64,000 nucleotides of DNA from Nymphalis io. Lineage: Eukaryota; Arthropoda; Insecta; Lepidoptera; Nymphalidae. A program made the translations under genes and the position numbers. The notes under the pieces are model-generated. The model ran no database searches, was not told where the DNA came from, and worked only from the letters and a program-made list of their open reading frames with translations. Numbering within the stretch: the stretch's first letter is position 1; each line of letters starts with the position of its first letter. Of the stretch, positions 34,222 to 45,388 are shown piece by piece. The stretch lies in the NCBI RefSeq assembly GCF_905147045.1, contig NC_065891.1, positions 14,083,001 through 14,147,000 of the forward strand, in the 5' to 3' direction.

Positions 34222-34619
34222 TTATAATATTTTGTTGCATCTAGCTATTACGGAAATAAAACTCCATGTATTTTTTTTAGTAAAAAACTTAGCAAGCTAT
34301 TAACGAAATATGTGTTTATTTTATTCTCTGTTATTATATACTGACTCGTTTATTTAGTACTTGAAAGTACATAGACATAGAAGTCTTGAAAGCATATTCT
34401 GGGCCAGGTGTCTCAAGAGAGCTCCGCAGAGCCATGACTGGAGCACAGCATTAAAGGGACCACGGATGTATATGTATATTCCTGAAGTTTCTCTGATTAG
34501 TCCATACGAGTATACCAGTTAGTAAGAATCCCCCATACTCAGGTACACTACAGGGGCTCAAGTACCTCTCTGAAGATATCCACTGCACGAAAAAAAAAAC
34601 ATTATTATGTAAAGATGTC

Positions 34620-34741
34620 AGGCCGCGCTTAAACTCTTCCCGATCGTATCCGATTATGAGAAAGAGGAATAGAGGTGAAACCTATGTTGCACGTGCGCAC
34701 TTGTCAGATATACCCTTACATTGGATTAATAGTACTTACAT
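34620..34741 (+). mobile_element. Family D retroposon, 3' portion
   Basis: AAACTCTTCCCGATCGTATC, CGATTATGAGAAAGAGGAAT and GTTGCACGTGCGCACTTGTC would continue the family D body seen at 8549-8760. It is degraded and lies in the intron after the TMTC exon. Confidence 0.4.
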
Positions 34742-34885
34742 AGGTGAGCGTATTGGTAAGGCAACATGCTAGAGAAACATAACATCTTAATCCCAATGGA
34801 CATGTAAGAAGAAACCACTTCTTACGATTCCAATGTCTATAGTAATGGTAAACATCACGTAACCTATCCACCTACCAATATTAAA
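34742..34885 (+). mobile_element. SINE-A-like remnant, degraded
   Basis: AAACATAACATCTTAATCCC, CTTCTTACGATTCCAATGTC and CTATCCACCTACCAATATT loosely follow the 3' half of SINE-A. It lies in the intron just after the TMTC exon. Confidence 0.35.
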
Positions 34886-35821
34886 TTAAAAAAGGCATAT
34901 GTTTCATTATTCATATATTTTAACAATTAATTCACAAATATGAATAATTCATAGCGCAGTCCATGGTATTGCAAAAATAATGGAAGAGAAAAGGTAATAC
35001 GGGCGTACTCCGCGTATTTTTCTTCCATCTCGAAATTACTATGGATATGACATTCCTATCCAGTAATGTGCATTTCGAATTGCTCGTACATTTATATGAA
35101 AGGACTCGTGCACTAGAAATATATTGTGGAATTAGTTTGTGGCATCTGTTATTGTAAGAGCCGGCATATTTCTGTCCTTGCGTTGATATTAAAAATTACG
35201 ATGAGTGGCTTGTTTAAAGTATACAAGTTACGCCTATTTGCAATGTTGCCCTCGTGTTGAGCGTTAATCTTGTGTTAGGAGTGAGAGCAGCGATAGCTGA
35301 AGACTACAATGAAATTATTTATCCTGCCTAGAAATTAACAAATACAAAGTAAACGATTTTTTATGTCTAAAGTAAATAAAGGCTTATTATTATATATTTA
35401 CCTATTGTTTAAATTTTTAAATTTATTAATATGTAATTAATTATTATATTTAATTTTAAATTTATTAATGTAATCTTGCTTTCTAGTTAATCGTTAAGCT
35501 TATTTAAGGACTATGGTCTAAGGTGTTACGATCAAACTTACGACATTTACAACACAAGGCGGCCATATGCCATTGTTTTTTCGTTTCAATAGGGTTAATA
35601 ACCAAATGAGCACACTGATGGTAGTGTTCATCGTTTTCACTCGAGTCAATGAATCTAAGTAGATAAATCAGACCACTGCAATACAGAGTAGGTATACATC
35701 TACCACGACGGGTGCATAACGCCCTAACACCGAGTAAATCGGTTATTATTTCTCGAACCAAAAGCATTTAATCTAATTATTAATATTCGTTAAAAAAGGT
35801 TTGAAACCAGGTATGCTTTCA

Positions 35822-35930
35822 TCCACATGATATTATTTATTTATTATTATTTAAATAATTTAAAAAATAATAATTAAAAAAATAAATAATTTAAAAAATA
35901 ATAATAATTTAAAAAAAAAAAATGGTTTTA
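35822..35930. repeat. Low-complexity TTA/AAT tract
   Basis: Repeated ATTTAAATAATTTAAAAAAT blocks with an A-run at the end. There is no ORF. Confidence 0.7.
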
Positions 35931-36648
35931 TAACAAGGTGTTTAAAAAATATTTAAAAAGCAAAATGTATTCTATTTTGCTTCAATCTTTAAAATAAGAA
36001 ATTTTATTCAATAAAATGAAAGATATCCAGTATTTCGACTCAAGTATTTGTGTAGACAATAAAGGTAAACACCTCGACACTCGTTATACGCGACGTGTAC
36101 CGACAGACACGCTTGTTACAGCTTCGTCCACTGCAGGAGACACCGATTTATACTACGATATAAGTTTTGGAAATAAAAAACACCAAACATTTAACAAAAC
36201 TTTTAACTGTTATCATAGTTATATTTTTATAAGGTATTTCATATAATATACCTTATATCTTGTATGATAACTTATTTATAAATAGAATATTTGTTTTAGC
36301 AAAAAATGCCTAAATTTAAAATATCATAACAGTTTCCAATATGAATTAAATTAAGTTTGAAGCATCTTGAACCATACTGTATCCAAAGCCAACATTATCA
36401 TCAATTATTGATTATATATAAGCAAAAACTGAATACCCCAAACACATTAAAATATACTTTATTAATATTAGTGGAATAAAACCCTAACATTGAATGGACA
36501 ATTTTAAGATGTTAAATCACCGTTTATATATATTTTTAATTCCTCTTTTTATCGAATATTCCACTAAATTGTTTTTTATACATTTATATATTGGGCTATC
36601 ATCTTTATCATTGAATTATATAATTTGTAAGTACTAAATATCTATGAA

Positions 36649-36651
<3 letters not shown>

Positions 36652-36698
<47 letters not shown>

Positions 36699-36762
36699 TA
36701 ATTCATATATATATATATTATATATATCATATATATATATATATTATATATATATATGAATT
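36652..36762. repeat. TA microsatellite with adjacent AT hairpin
   Basis: About 22 TA units at 36652-36695, then GTATAATTCATATATATA and a mirrored block ending TATATGAATT (36700-36762), giving arms of about 17 bp. There is no ORF. Confidence 0.85.
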
Positions 36763-37149
36763 AGCTGACATATATTGCTAAATTAAATATTATAATCTAT
36801 CATTTTTGCTTATCTCCGAATTCATACAGGCAGTAGTAGTACATAATATAAAGTTTTTAATTAGTACACTTTTAATAAAAAACACAACTTATTTTTTGCA
36901 CTTTTTATCACATTCCTGTTACTTTTGAAGTCGCCTTAATCATGTAGAAATAAAGTAAGGGTAGTAAAATTTCCGAATCTACTTTTTAATGTTTAATTCA
37001 TATTTTGGTGCGCCAATATTTTTTTTATTTGGACCATAAGCTCGTTGCAATCGGTGAAGTTATATATTATTATAGTAACGCGGCATATCATAAAGGTTAC
37101 GCGTGAAAATACCTACAATATTGATAATTAATAAATTTTCATACATAGT

Positions 37150-37233
37150 ATAATGGTTAGCTCTGTCTAGTTGGTTTAATGGCTAGTCTATAAGCTGAAA
37201 TCCGAGTTCGAGCGAATAAAAACTGTCGTAAGT
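37150..37233 (+). mobile_element. tRNA-like SINE head fragment
   Basis: GTCTAGTTGGTTTAATGGCT then GAAATCCGAGTTCGAGCG has A-box- and B-box-like blocks but no folded tRNA. It is possibly a family D relative. Confidence 0.35.
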
Positions 37234-37467
37234 ATCGGGTAATAATAAATAATAGTTTGAAATATTATTTATTAAAAATTCAATTTTAGTAAATTATTGT
37301 ATTGTCATCGCTCCTTCAGAAGTGTGCGAAGTTTTACTTCAAACCGACGTTTTAAGGTGGGTGAAAATCACGTTCAAAGATTCCATTACATAGACACATA
37401 CAAAGCTAATAAAAGCGTGTTAAAAATGTTATTCAATCAAAGCGGTTTTAGTAGTCCAATTTTGTTA

Positions 37468-37733
37468 TTTAATATCCTGGGATATTTTTTACACACGGCC
37501 ATCTGATCCCAAATTAAGCTTGTACAAAGCTTTTGCTATGGAAACCAGGCAACTGATATACTACATATACTACTTTTCTTTTGTAAATACATACTTATAT
37601 AGATAATTACACCCAGACTCAGGACAAACAGACATGTTCATGCACACAAATGTCAGTCCTGGGTGGGAATCGAATCCACAACCTTTGGCGTGAAAGGCAA
37701 GTATCTACCAACTACGCCAACCGGCTCGTCGTT
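37468..37733 (-). mobile_element. SINE-C, full length
   Basis: On the + strand: CACACGGCCATCTGATCCCA, GCTATGGAAACCAGGCAACT, CAGTCCTGGGTGGGAATCGA and CCAACTACGCCAACCGGCTC then GTC. It matches 57925-58171 closely. Confidence 0.8.
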
Positions 37734-38409
37734 ATTAGATTACATAACCGAAAAAAAAACTTACTTATAATATATAGTAAGACTTGTAAAACAGAGAGTT
37801 GTTATACTGTAAAGTTGGAAATAAGAAACAAGATGGAGGAGTTCAGAAAAGGTCGAAGTTGTAAAATCTAGTTATGCCGTTTCGTAGCCCGCAGGTAATG
37901 GGGCATCCTTCTGTTTAAGAGATTATAATCCTCAAGTTGCAGGAAATAAGATTCATTTTGGTGTAAAATATATATGATTTTAAAGGTAAACTCAATACAT
38001 GATGTATTTAGGAACCTGAGCTACGAATAAGGCAATTCTAGTTAAATATTTCTATATAAAGGCTAAGATTCTTTGAAAGTCTTGCCTTTAAGATTTCGAG
38101 TTCTGAAATATGGCCAAGTTTGCTCACTATATTTCCGAGAAACGGTCAAAGTGAGATTTATAGTTTGATATAAAAGTCAAACTTTAAGGAGGTATTGCGA
38201 AGTTCAAATAAACACTATTAGACCGTGTATTTTTACACAAAGGTCTCTTTCGTCGTCGTTGCATAAGGGAAGTCACGTTGCACATATTTTAGTATTCATT
38301 TAAAGCGAAGTCGGTTTAGACGAACGGATTTATGTGAAACTAAAGACATGAACGTTTAAATTATCATGAAATTTAGCTCCTTTTTTATTTTTGATGACAA
38401 TATTGTTAC

Positions 38410-38605
38410 ATTTTTGTATTAATTATATATTATTATTATTAAATTTACATTATTAATTTTTATTATTTTAGCCAAATTTAAAATAGTCCCTCCCGATTCC
38501 CACCCGACGCAAAGCTGCCCATAATACAGGCCGCATTTCCGCGCTGTATGGCAATGGACAACCTTTGTGCCAAGTGGGACCCGGAGCGGCTGTCGTATTA
38601 ATTGC
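38410..38605 (-). mobile_element. LINE 3' end fragment with an ORF tail
   Basis: The minus-strand frame SGSHLAQRLSIAIQRGNAAC, then IMGSFASGGNREGLF and a stop (about 38590-38480), looks like the C-terminal tail of a LINE or other transposon protein. After the stop it continues with an AATAATAAT-rich tail. The family assignment is from general resemblance and is uncertain. The GC-rich segment stands out against its AT-rich flanks. Confidence 0.45.
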
Positions 38606-38795
38606 TTATGTTTATCTTAATATTATTTGGGATTTTAAGAGATAGATAAATAAACTATTGTTGTAAATAACAATGATTATAAAAGCTTTCAAAAATAATT
38701 GAATACTTAAAGATATTATAATAAATGTATAATATAAGGCAATGAACAATAATATGATACACGTGGCAAATATTTATAATATGAAATTAGTACAA

Positions 38796-38944
38796 ATCAA
38801 CAGCCAATCCAGTTCTTTTCCGGATAATCTCATTTCTGATCTTATCCTTTAAAGATACTCTGAGCATAGCTCGCTCCATAGCACGCTGAGCGACTTTGAA
38901 TTTGTGGACTAGTCCCGCAGTTAGTGTCCACGTTTCGGCACCGT
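38796..38944 (-). mobile_element. RTE LINE subfamily a fragment with internal deletion
   Basis: The extreme 3' end (ATCAACAGCCAATC) is joined directly to sequence matching 4675-4807 of the copy at 4398-7516, so about 258 bp is missing internally. The 5' side stops at GGCACCGT. The translated piece includes GAETWTLTAGLVHKFKVAQR. Few differences from the other copies again suggest young age. Confidence 0.85.
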
Positions 38945-39057
38945 TACTAAGGTTATATACAGAAAAACCAACATTGAAAAATGCTAAATACTTTCTCGAC
39001 ACTTATAGTTACCAGCTGCATCACAGGAAGAATGTATAAAAACCACCTAAATCTATA

Positions 39058-39210
39058 TTTCTTGTTCGTCGGTGAAGAAAAACATCGTGAGAAAACTTGA
39101 ATGTGTTTTGGTTGAAATTCTGCCATAATTATGTTCCACCAACAGAGAGAGCGCTACGAAATAAGCTCAAAACCTTCTTAAAAAGGGGCCTTAGCCCAGC
39201 AGTGGCACTT
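39058..39210 (+). mobile_element. SINE-B 3' half, diverged
   Basis: TCGGTGAAGAAAAACATCGT, GAAATTCTGCCATAATTATG, TCCACCAACAGAGAGAGCGC and CCTTAGCCCAGCAGTGGCAC lie in order, with the head absent. Confidence 0.65.
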
Positions 39211-40697
39211 ATTTTTAACTTTTCATTTGAAATTACTCATTAGAAAATCCGCCAGATCCTATAACAAGTCTTGATAAATTCTGTGTACAACGCATTTAAT
39301 TTGCGGGCGTTATACAGGAGAGCTCAACAAACACCATTTACTGAGTTGAAATGCAAAATGGCGCGGTGTTTCTTTCTGAACGACTCTCTAAGCTGCGCGA
39401 TTTATTTACTGTCTGAATTTAAATTGTTCCACTCCAGCGTAGCCTATCTCTTCTCCTGTTTAGTCAGTCAACGAAAGCACTTAGCTCTGCAGCGTTCGGA
39501 TAAATAATAAATCGACAACAATTCTTATTATTTTGATTAAAAGTAAATAATATATTTGTGACGATCAATATACGAGTTTCATTCCAATAAGACCGTTTTT
39601 TAAATATTTTATAGCTCAGTAGATAGAAGACCCAAATCACAATCAATGGTTGAAGGGTACGTTAGTACTGAGCAATTATTCATAATATGTCTTTGTGCTT
39701 AAACTCATTTAGTATTGGGAGGTTAAGGAAAGCTTTGTTAGGTTATCTTACTTATTTTTAAATTGGAAAAAATATGTCCCATCTGTATCAAGTATTGACG
39801 TACGGAATACACTGTGAGTGGTGAAATAAATTCAAAATTATTTTGCTAAACAGGAGAAGTGCTTTGTCGATCAATTACGGATGTAACCGTAAAGTAAATA
39901 CAAAGCGTAAAAACATTTATTTTTAATTCGACCAAAAAGGCTTATACTGAAGTTAGTGCGCAGTCTTAATCTTAAGTTCACGCGATATAATTTTCTGGAT
40001 TTGTTCTCTAAAGTTCTACAAAACTAAATAACAATTAAACTTTGAAATAAGTTCTTTGTTGAATAAATATTTTTTCAGACAAAAAGAAATACCGATTTAT
40101 TTAAAATCATAATTCAATCTTGAAGCTTTATACTTCTTTATTTCCAATTCGAAAAATAAAATAAGAAGCGAAGAAATGGTAAAAGAATGGATTTTTTCAA
40201 ACATGGCTTCCAGTTCATAAATATCCGTTCCACAATCTCAAAAGAACACACGAGAACATTGGACCCACATTACATGCTGATCGTAACTCCTTCCACTTAT
40301 CTTCCAAATTCCTTCCAAGAACTTTGGATAAGTGATAACCACGTAAGTGATTTGCAATCACGGTCGCGTGTCGCTGATAGCGCGGATTAGACTCGGAGAG
40401 ATTTATGTTCAGGTCCAACGTGTTTTACGTTAACGCGGGTATAAAAGGATCTTTTTAGTATGCTAAGAAATGTTTAAATATTCACTCACTTAAATTCTTA
40501 AAAACTATTTAAAGTTTAGTCACAAGTTCAGTACATATACAGCAACTAACATTTGAAATGATAGTATTTTAATATTATAAATATGTATATAATATGTGTT
40601 GTTGCGCTTGGATGTATCGTAGTTAAATGATTGGTGTAATTGGATTCTAACTTAACGTAAAATATATCATAGCATACTTTTCTTTTGATTGATTTCT
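39211..40697. other. Non-repetitive DNA, no supported gene
   Basis: A GC-richer patch at 39280-39440 is open in one frame for 78 codons but has no domain and no clear splice sites. The rest is AT-rich. Confidence 0.4.
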
Positions 40698-40835
40698 TCG
40701 AGAGGTTTTCGTTTCACCAAGTGGCATTAAATGAATTATGATCACATGAAAAAAACAATGGTGTTTAACCGGCTTAAACCCGCAACCGATGAGATTAAGA
40801 TTCACGTGGTCTAACCACTGGACCAGCTCGACTCG
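40698..40835 (-). mobile_element. SINE-B head half, diverged
   Basis: ATGAATTATGATCACATGAA, AACCGGCTTAAACCCGCAAC, GATTAAGATTCACGTGGTCT and AACCACTGGACCAGCTCG give the head on the minus strand. It lies just beyond the 3' end of the LINE at 40855. Confidence 0.6.
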
Positions 40836-40854
40836 GAAATCAGTATACTGCTAT

Positions 40855-42056
40855 AATAATTGAATAATACTTTATTGTACATCACACCACAAAGAGAAAA
40901 ATACAAAACATGTATATTGCCTAAATAAATGTACAATTATGGCGACCTTATTTACCTTACGCTACACAGCGATCTCTTCCAGGTAACCGAGTGTAAGTAA
41001 TTACAGATAGGATATGGGGTAGGTGGTGGTATGAATAAAATAATATTAATATTTAATTAAAATTAAACCAATTATTAAATGTAAATATAAAATACACATA
41101 CTATACATATATCCATAAATAAATTATATTATCAGTACATAAAAAATTATAAGTATATGATATAAATACATACTATATACAGCAACAACGAATAAAACGA
41201 TAAGTTCTCAAACATAACAAAAAAGAAAAAAGAAAAGCAGATGACTAATACAAGATATACTGAAATAAAAGAAATTATTGTTGATAAGGCATTTGAGACA
41301 AAAAGTGATCTTTCACAAGTTTTTTAAAAATATTTATAGATTTGGTCTCCCGAATATTTATAGGAAGATCGTACTAGAGTTTAATAGCCTGAATTGTAAA
41401 AAAATTATTATAAAATGATGATTTATGTTCGGGCACCTTTAAAATCCATCTCTTCACAGAACGAACTACTTCTCCAGGATTTCCTAAAAATAAAAATTTC
41501 TCCTTCAAGTAAGGGGGAGTATAAAGGTGAAACAAGACGCAGTACAGAATAGACAGGATGTGCATATTCCGGCGAAGTCAAATGGGTAACCAATTAAGAC
41601 GAGAACGAAATTGTGAAATGTGGTCATATTTGCGTAATCCAAATATAAACCGAATAAATATATTTTGAAGTCTCTCAAGCTTAGTTAATTGGTCTTCGGT
41701 TAAGTCAACAAAGCTTGCGTCAGCATAATCAAGGATAGGAAGGAGTAGAGTCTGTGCGAGCATAATTTTAGTAGGAATTGAAAGAAAATGTCGAAGACGA
41801 CGCAAAGACCTCAGCGCAACAAACACCTTCCTGCTGATCTCATTTACATAGCGAGTCCAGCTAAGAGTATTATCAAGGAAAACTCCCAAGTTTTTAACAC
41901 AATCGCAATAAGGGATGACAATATTGTCAAACATTATTGATGGCAAGGAAGACCAGTCAACTTTTGATAATTGTTTCCGGCTGCCAATTATTATGGCTTA
42001 AGATTTGCTAGGATTAACATTAAGACCAAAAGATTTACTATATTTACGATTTAATT
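40855..42056 (-). mobile_element. Jockey/CR1-superfamily LINE, 5' truncated
   Basis: The minus strand carries the C-terminal third of a LINE reverse transcriptase: GLNVNPSKS, a stop, AIIIGSRKQL, VKNLGVFLDNTLSW, LRRLRHFLS, ERLQNIFIRFIFGLRKYDHI, then GNPGEVVRSVKRW and LPINIRETKSINIFKKLVKD, ending at about 41277. In-frame stops near 42003 and 41380 break it, at positions where Gln and Trp would be expected. About 420 bp of 3' UTR follows, with CCTGGAAGAGATCGCTG and GTACAATAAAGTATTATTC at the end. A related 3' UTR lies at 45015-45280. The 5' side ends within the RT, as usual for truncated LINEs. Confidence 0.82.
41280..42056 (-). pseudogene. Reverse transcriptase C-terminal part, broken
   Basis: The segment 41946-41578 is open for 122 codons (from MPSIMFDNIV) and 41565-41374 for another 63 in the same domain order. 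A stop replaces the codon before AIIIGS (near 42003) and another falls after AIKL (near 41380). The catalytic palm domain is absent, because only the connection and thumb parts remain. Confidence 0.75.
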
Positions 42057-42347
42057 TTATATCTTATAAACATGAAAATCCAAAAAAAATTAGATAAAAA
42101 TAATAGGGACAAGTCATTGCAATCAAAGTTGTGTAGCGTCAATTTCAAAAGATTAAATGACTCAAACTTGATGTATTTCAGAAAAGTCTTGAAACTCTGT
42201 TAAAATAATATATTTTGTTTCTTTTTTTTCAATTTTTAGAAAAAGAAACACGAGAAAGATTATTATTAAAATGAAAAGTACCTTTACGCTACGCATACGT
42301 ATTAACTATTATTCCACGTTTAATTAGTTTCATTTGTATGTAGACAT

Positions 42348-42463
42348 TCCACCAACCCACATTGGGCAGCGTGGTGGAAAAGCTCCAAACCTTCTCCTCA
42401 AAATGAAGAGAGGAGGCCTTTAGCCCAGCAGTGGGACATTCACAGGCTGTTACGGTTACGGTT
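42348..42463 (+). mobile_element. SINE-B, 5' truncated, with target-site duplication
   Basis: Only the last 116 bp are present (TCCACCAACCCACATTGGGC to CAGGCTGTTACGGTTACGGT). The 9-bp repeat TGTAGACAT at 42339-42347 and 42464-42472 flanks it exactly, so it inserted as a truncated copy, as LINE machinery often does. Confidence 0.85.
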
Positions 42464-42860
42464 TGTAGACATGTATATAAATAACGACGTCACCGTATAA
42501 GTAAATCTACTTTTAACCTACTTGTAAAAATTATATTGATTTAAAACTTTGCAAGTATATAATGAATCCAATTATATTAATTTGGATTCATTAGCTTGGA
42601 AGGCTGATCTAATGGAGCCAGGATATTTATAGTTAAACTTTTTATGACCAGTAGCTGTTCGAGTTTAAGCTCATTTACTTTATTCTGACAAATACAATAC
42701 AATAAAATATAAACAGGTTGTTTATGTTTAAGTATATATTATTTATATTATTTTAAATTATCAATTAATTACTTAAATACTGATTAAATTCTTATATATA
42801 TAACATTGTACGAAAACATATAGTGTTATCGAGTTCCATGACATCGATATTTGATATTAT

Positions 42861-43044
42861 TCAGTAACAGCCTGTTAATGTCCTCCTGTCATGTCAATTT
42901 TCCTCACGATATTTTCATTCACCGTCAAGCACGAGATGAATTATAATCACAAATTAAGCACATGAAATTCAGTGGTGCTTGCCCGGGTTTGAACCCACGA
43001 TCGTCGGTTAAGATTCACGCATTCTAACCACTAGGCCATCTCGA
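42861..43044 (-). mobile_element. SINE-B with internal deletion
   Basis: The 3' end (CAGTAACAGCCTGTTAATGT) and the head (CTAACCACTAGGCCATCTCG) are intact, but the central 100 bp or so is deleted. The B box GGGTTTGAACCC is preserved. Confidence 0.82.
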
Positions 43045-43133
43045 CTTGCATCGAAAACTTTATTATCTTTAAAATATTTCTAGTGGCAAAAATAATAATA
43101 AAATAGCGTTTATATATCAATATTTACATTTTT

Positions 43134-43171
43134 ACCGTACCGTACCGTAAAGACAAGACAAGACAGTACAA
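43134..43171. repeat. Short pentanucleotide arrays
   Basis: Three TACCG-type units then three AAGAC-type units side by side, ending in CAGTAC. It lies 70 bp before a SINE-A. Confidence 0.7.
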
Positions 43172-43244
43172 GTATCAAATGTCGTTTTTCGTGATTCGTT
43201 AAATAATACTGTGTCCATGTCACACACACAAGATGACACAATCT

Positions 43245-43490
43245 TATTTTTTTTATAGAATAGGAAGGTGGACGAGCATATGGGCCATCTGATAGTAAGT
43301 GGTCATCGACGCCCATAGACATTGGCATTGTAAGAAATGTTAACCATCGCTTACATCACCAACGCGCCACCAACCTTGGGAACTAAGATGTTATGTCCCT
43401 TGTGCCTGTAATTATACTGGCTGACTCACCCTTCAAACCGGAACACAAAAATACCAAATACTGCTGTTTTGCGGTAGAATATCTGATGAC
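43245..43490 (-). mobile_element. SINE-A, slightly 5' truncated
   Basis: TTTTATAGAATAGGAAGGTG through GGGAACTAAGATGTTATGTC to TTGCGGTAGAATATCTGATG. The first 45 bp of the family are missing. Confidence 0.86.
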
Positions 43491-44004
43491 AGTATAGAAA
43501 GACAAATATTGATCGTCGAATCAATGATGACAAAAATAAATAAATAAATGTTTAACTAAATACCTGCTAGACAAATTTTATAAATAAAGATAAACATTTT
43601 TCCTTCGATCATAATATTGTTCTAAATTTGAACATAAACATTTAAAATCTACTAAATTCAATAGAATTCTGAAGATAACCACGTCATGCTTTTACAACTG
43701 AAACAACAAACTTCGTTTATACCCTTATTAGTTTCAAACAGGGCAGAGTATTTCACTATGATATTACCCTCGCTCGCCTTTATTGCTATTTTATTGTTAA
43801 TCCACGCGCGAACGCTGAAATTACCAACAATAATACAGGGGTATCATTTTATAATATACTTGGTAGCACGAACATAGACAATGATGATTCCAAATTAAAT
43901 CAAATCATATTAAATGCCTTTGCAACTATTAAGTAACAAATTTATAATTGATAATGTACTATACAATATTATTTATAAATTTATTACGTTTTTATTGTGA
44001 ATAA

Positions 44005-44027
44005 GTACGAGGTACGAGGTACGAGGA
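44005..44027. repeat. Three tandem TACGAGG heptamers
   Basis: GTACGAG occurs three times in a row, then GAGATGTTCACTTGATGG begins, which may be a decayed retroposon 3' end. Confidence 0.75.
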
Positions 44028-44367
44028 GATGTTCACTTGATGGTAGTGATCACCGTTGCCTTTGGAAACCTGCAACATAAGTGGAGTTTCTAAAGCTTTA
44101 CCAGCCTTGAAGGAACCTGTACACTAGAAGTTTGAAAACTACTACATATATAGTGCTTCAGATCTTTCCACAAGCTGCACGTGCACGGAAGTTTGATACG
44201 AATGATGCGTGCCAAGTAATGCAGTATGTTTGTCGATTTAGATAAATTATAAAATTATATATTATAGACCTTATAATAGAAATAAATATCAGTTATTTTA
44301 TAGAATTTTCTTTGTAAGTGTATATGTTTGGCTTTCTATACTGACATTACATGAACAACAACAGAAT

Positions 44368-44450
44368 GATTGACGTCTAGTGGCCAAATATAAGGTCGTA
44401 GATTTCGTGTTCCTGGGTTCAAGCCCCGGGTAGGATCAACCAGTTAACTA
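44368..44450 (+). mobile_element. Family D retroposon head
   Basis: ACGTCTAGTGGCCAAATATA, GGTTCAAGCCCCGGGTAGGA and TAACTTTCAGTAGCAATACA give a tRNA-like head with a good B box. No acceptor stem is visible, so it is a retroposon rather than a tRNA gene. Confidence 0.45.
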
Positions 44451-45014
44451 ACTTTCAGTAGCAATACACTGATAATATACAAAATATACTTACATAAATA
44501 CATTAATATTAATTTAATCAATTTATCTAAGAAGAATAGGTAATTTTTATGTGCTTTAAAATATACATTGATATTTTAAATTAATAAATTTAATATAAAG
44601 CCGCCATCTTGTAACGGAATAGGGATTAAATAATTTACAGAAAAGTTTCACGTTCCTCATCAATTGCGCAATATCACGGAGAGAAAATCGCATACTATTC
44701 GTAATTACCGTATGTGAAACTTCGAGCTGTTAAATAATTCCGACCGATGTAAGTGAACTTTTCCCTGGGAATATTTAAAATATTAAACGTGGGCTCGTGT
44801 TCAACGCTAAGCTTGGATTTAGATATCTTAAGGTTAAGTCTTTCAGCAGAAGAATTTTTGTTTGAATTATGCGAAAATTATTTCAAATAAAAATCATTAT
44901 TCAAATTAACGATTGTCAAATTAGAAATTACCACCGCTTCGGAAAATAAATACCCTGACCTAAGAATAACCGGCGACATAAACTAAGAACTTTATATTCA
45001 TTGCCGTGAAATTT

Positions 45015-45278
45015 GTATATACAATAATATATATAATATAATTTATGTACTGATATATTATATGTATATTTTATATTTACATTTATTTATTAGTTTGTTT
45101 TAATTATATTATATTATTACAGCACCGCCTACCTCATATCCTATCAGTTATTACTTACACTGTTGGTTGCCCGGAAGAGATCGCTATTGTAGCGATAATA
45201 TCCCCATAATGCTACTTTTATTTAGGCTGTATCCATGTTTTGTATTTTTCTGTTTGTGGTGTACAATAAAATATAAAA

Positions 45279-45280
<2 letters not shown>
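45015..45280 (+). mobile_element. 3' UTR fragment of a jockey/CR1-type LINE
   Basis: The blocks ACCGCCTACCTCATATCC, CCGGAAGAGATCGCT, TTGTATTTTTCTGTTTGTGG and GTGTACAATAAAATATA align in order with the 3' UTR of the minus-strand LINE at 40855-41280. No coding part is present. The element ends where a long TA microsatellite begins, so the microsatellite probably grew from its tail. Confidence 0.75.
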
Positions 45281-45336
<56 letters not shown>

Positions 45337-45388
45337 GTATATACTATATATATATATATATATACTTTATATATATATATATATATAA
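45280..45388. repeat. TA microsatellite grown from a LINE tail
   Basis: Pure TA to about 45326, then TATG and CTATA variants to 45388. It starts directly at the end of the LINE 3' UTR at 45280. Confidence 0.85.

Larger units (their letters stand above)
34886..37149. other. AT-rich intronic DNA
   Basis: The minus-strand frame at 35504-35767 and the plus frame at 36016-36246 have no recognisable domain. Low-complexity and TA tracts dominate the rest. Confidence 0.45.
43491..45014. other. Mostly non-repetitive DNA
   Basis: Beyond the heptamer array and the family D head, a balanced block at 44620-44780 is non-coding in all frames. Confidence 0.4.

Noticed and set aside
34022..34240. 72-codon minus-strand ORF across the TMTC exon
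   Set aside because: It is the antisense shadow of the GC-rich exon. The plus frame has conserved motifs and splice sites, while the minus frame has none.
35504..35767. 87-codon minus-strand ORF with several Cys/His residues
   Set aside because: No zinc-finger spacing, start context or splice sites. Part of it (ACCAAATGAGCACACTGATG on +) hints at a decayed retroposon 3' end.
36016..36246. 76-codon plus-strand ORF
   Set aside because: No domain and no support beyond an open frame in intronic DNA.
38461..38600. Plus-strand exon after TTATTTTAG
   Set aside because: All three plus frames meet early stops. The minus frame reads as a transposon protein tail instead.
44368..44440. Possible tRNA gene with GGTTCAAGCCC
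   Set aside because: No acceptor stem. It better fits a retroposon head.
45167..45388. 73-codon ORF rich in Tyr and Ile
   Set aside because: It is a translation of the LINE 3' UTR and the TA microsatellite.
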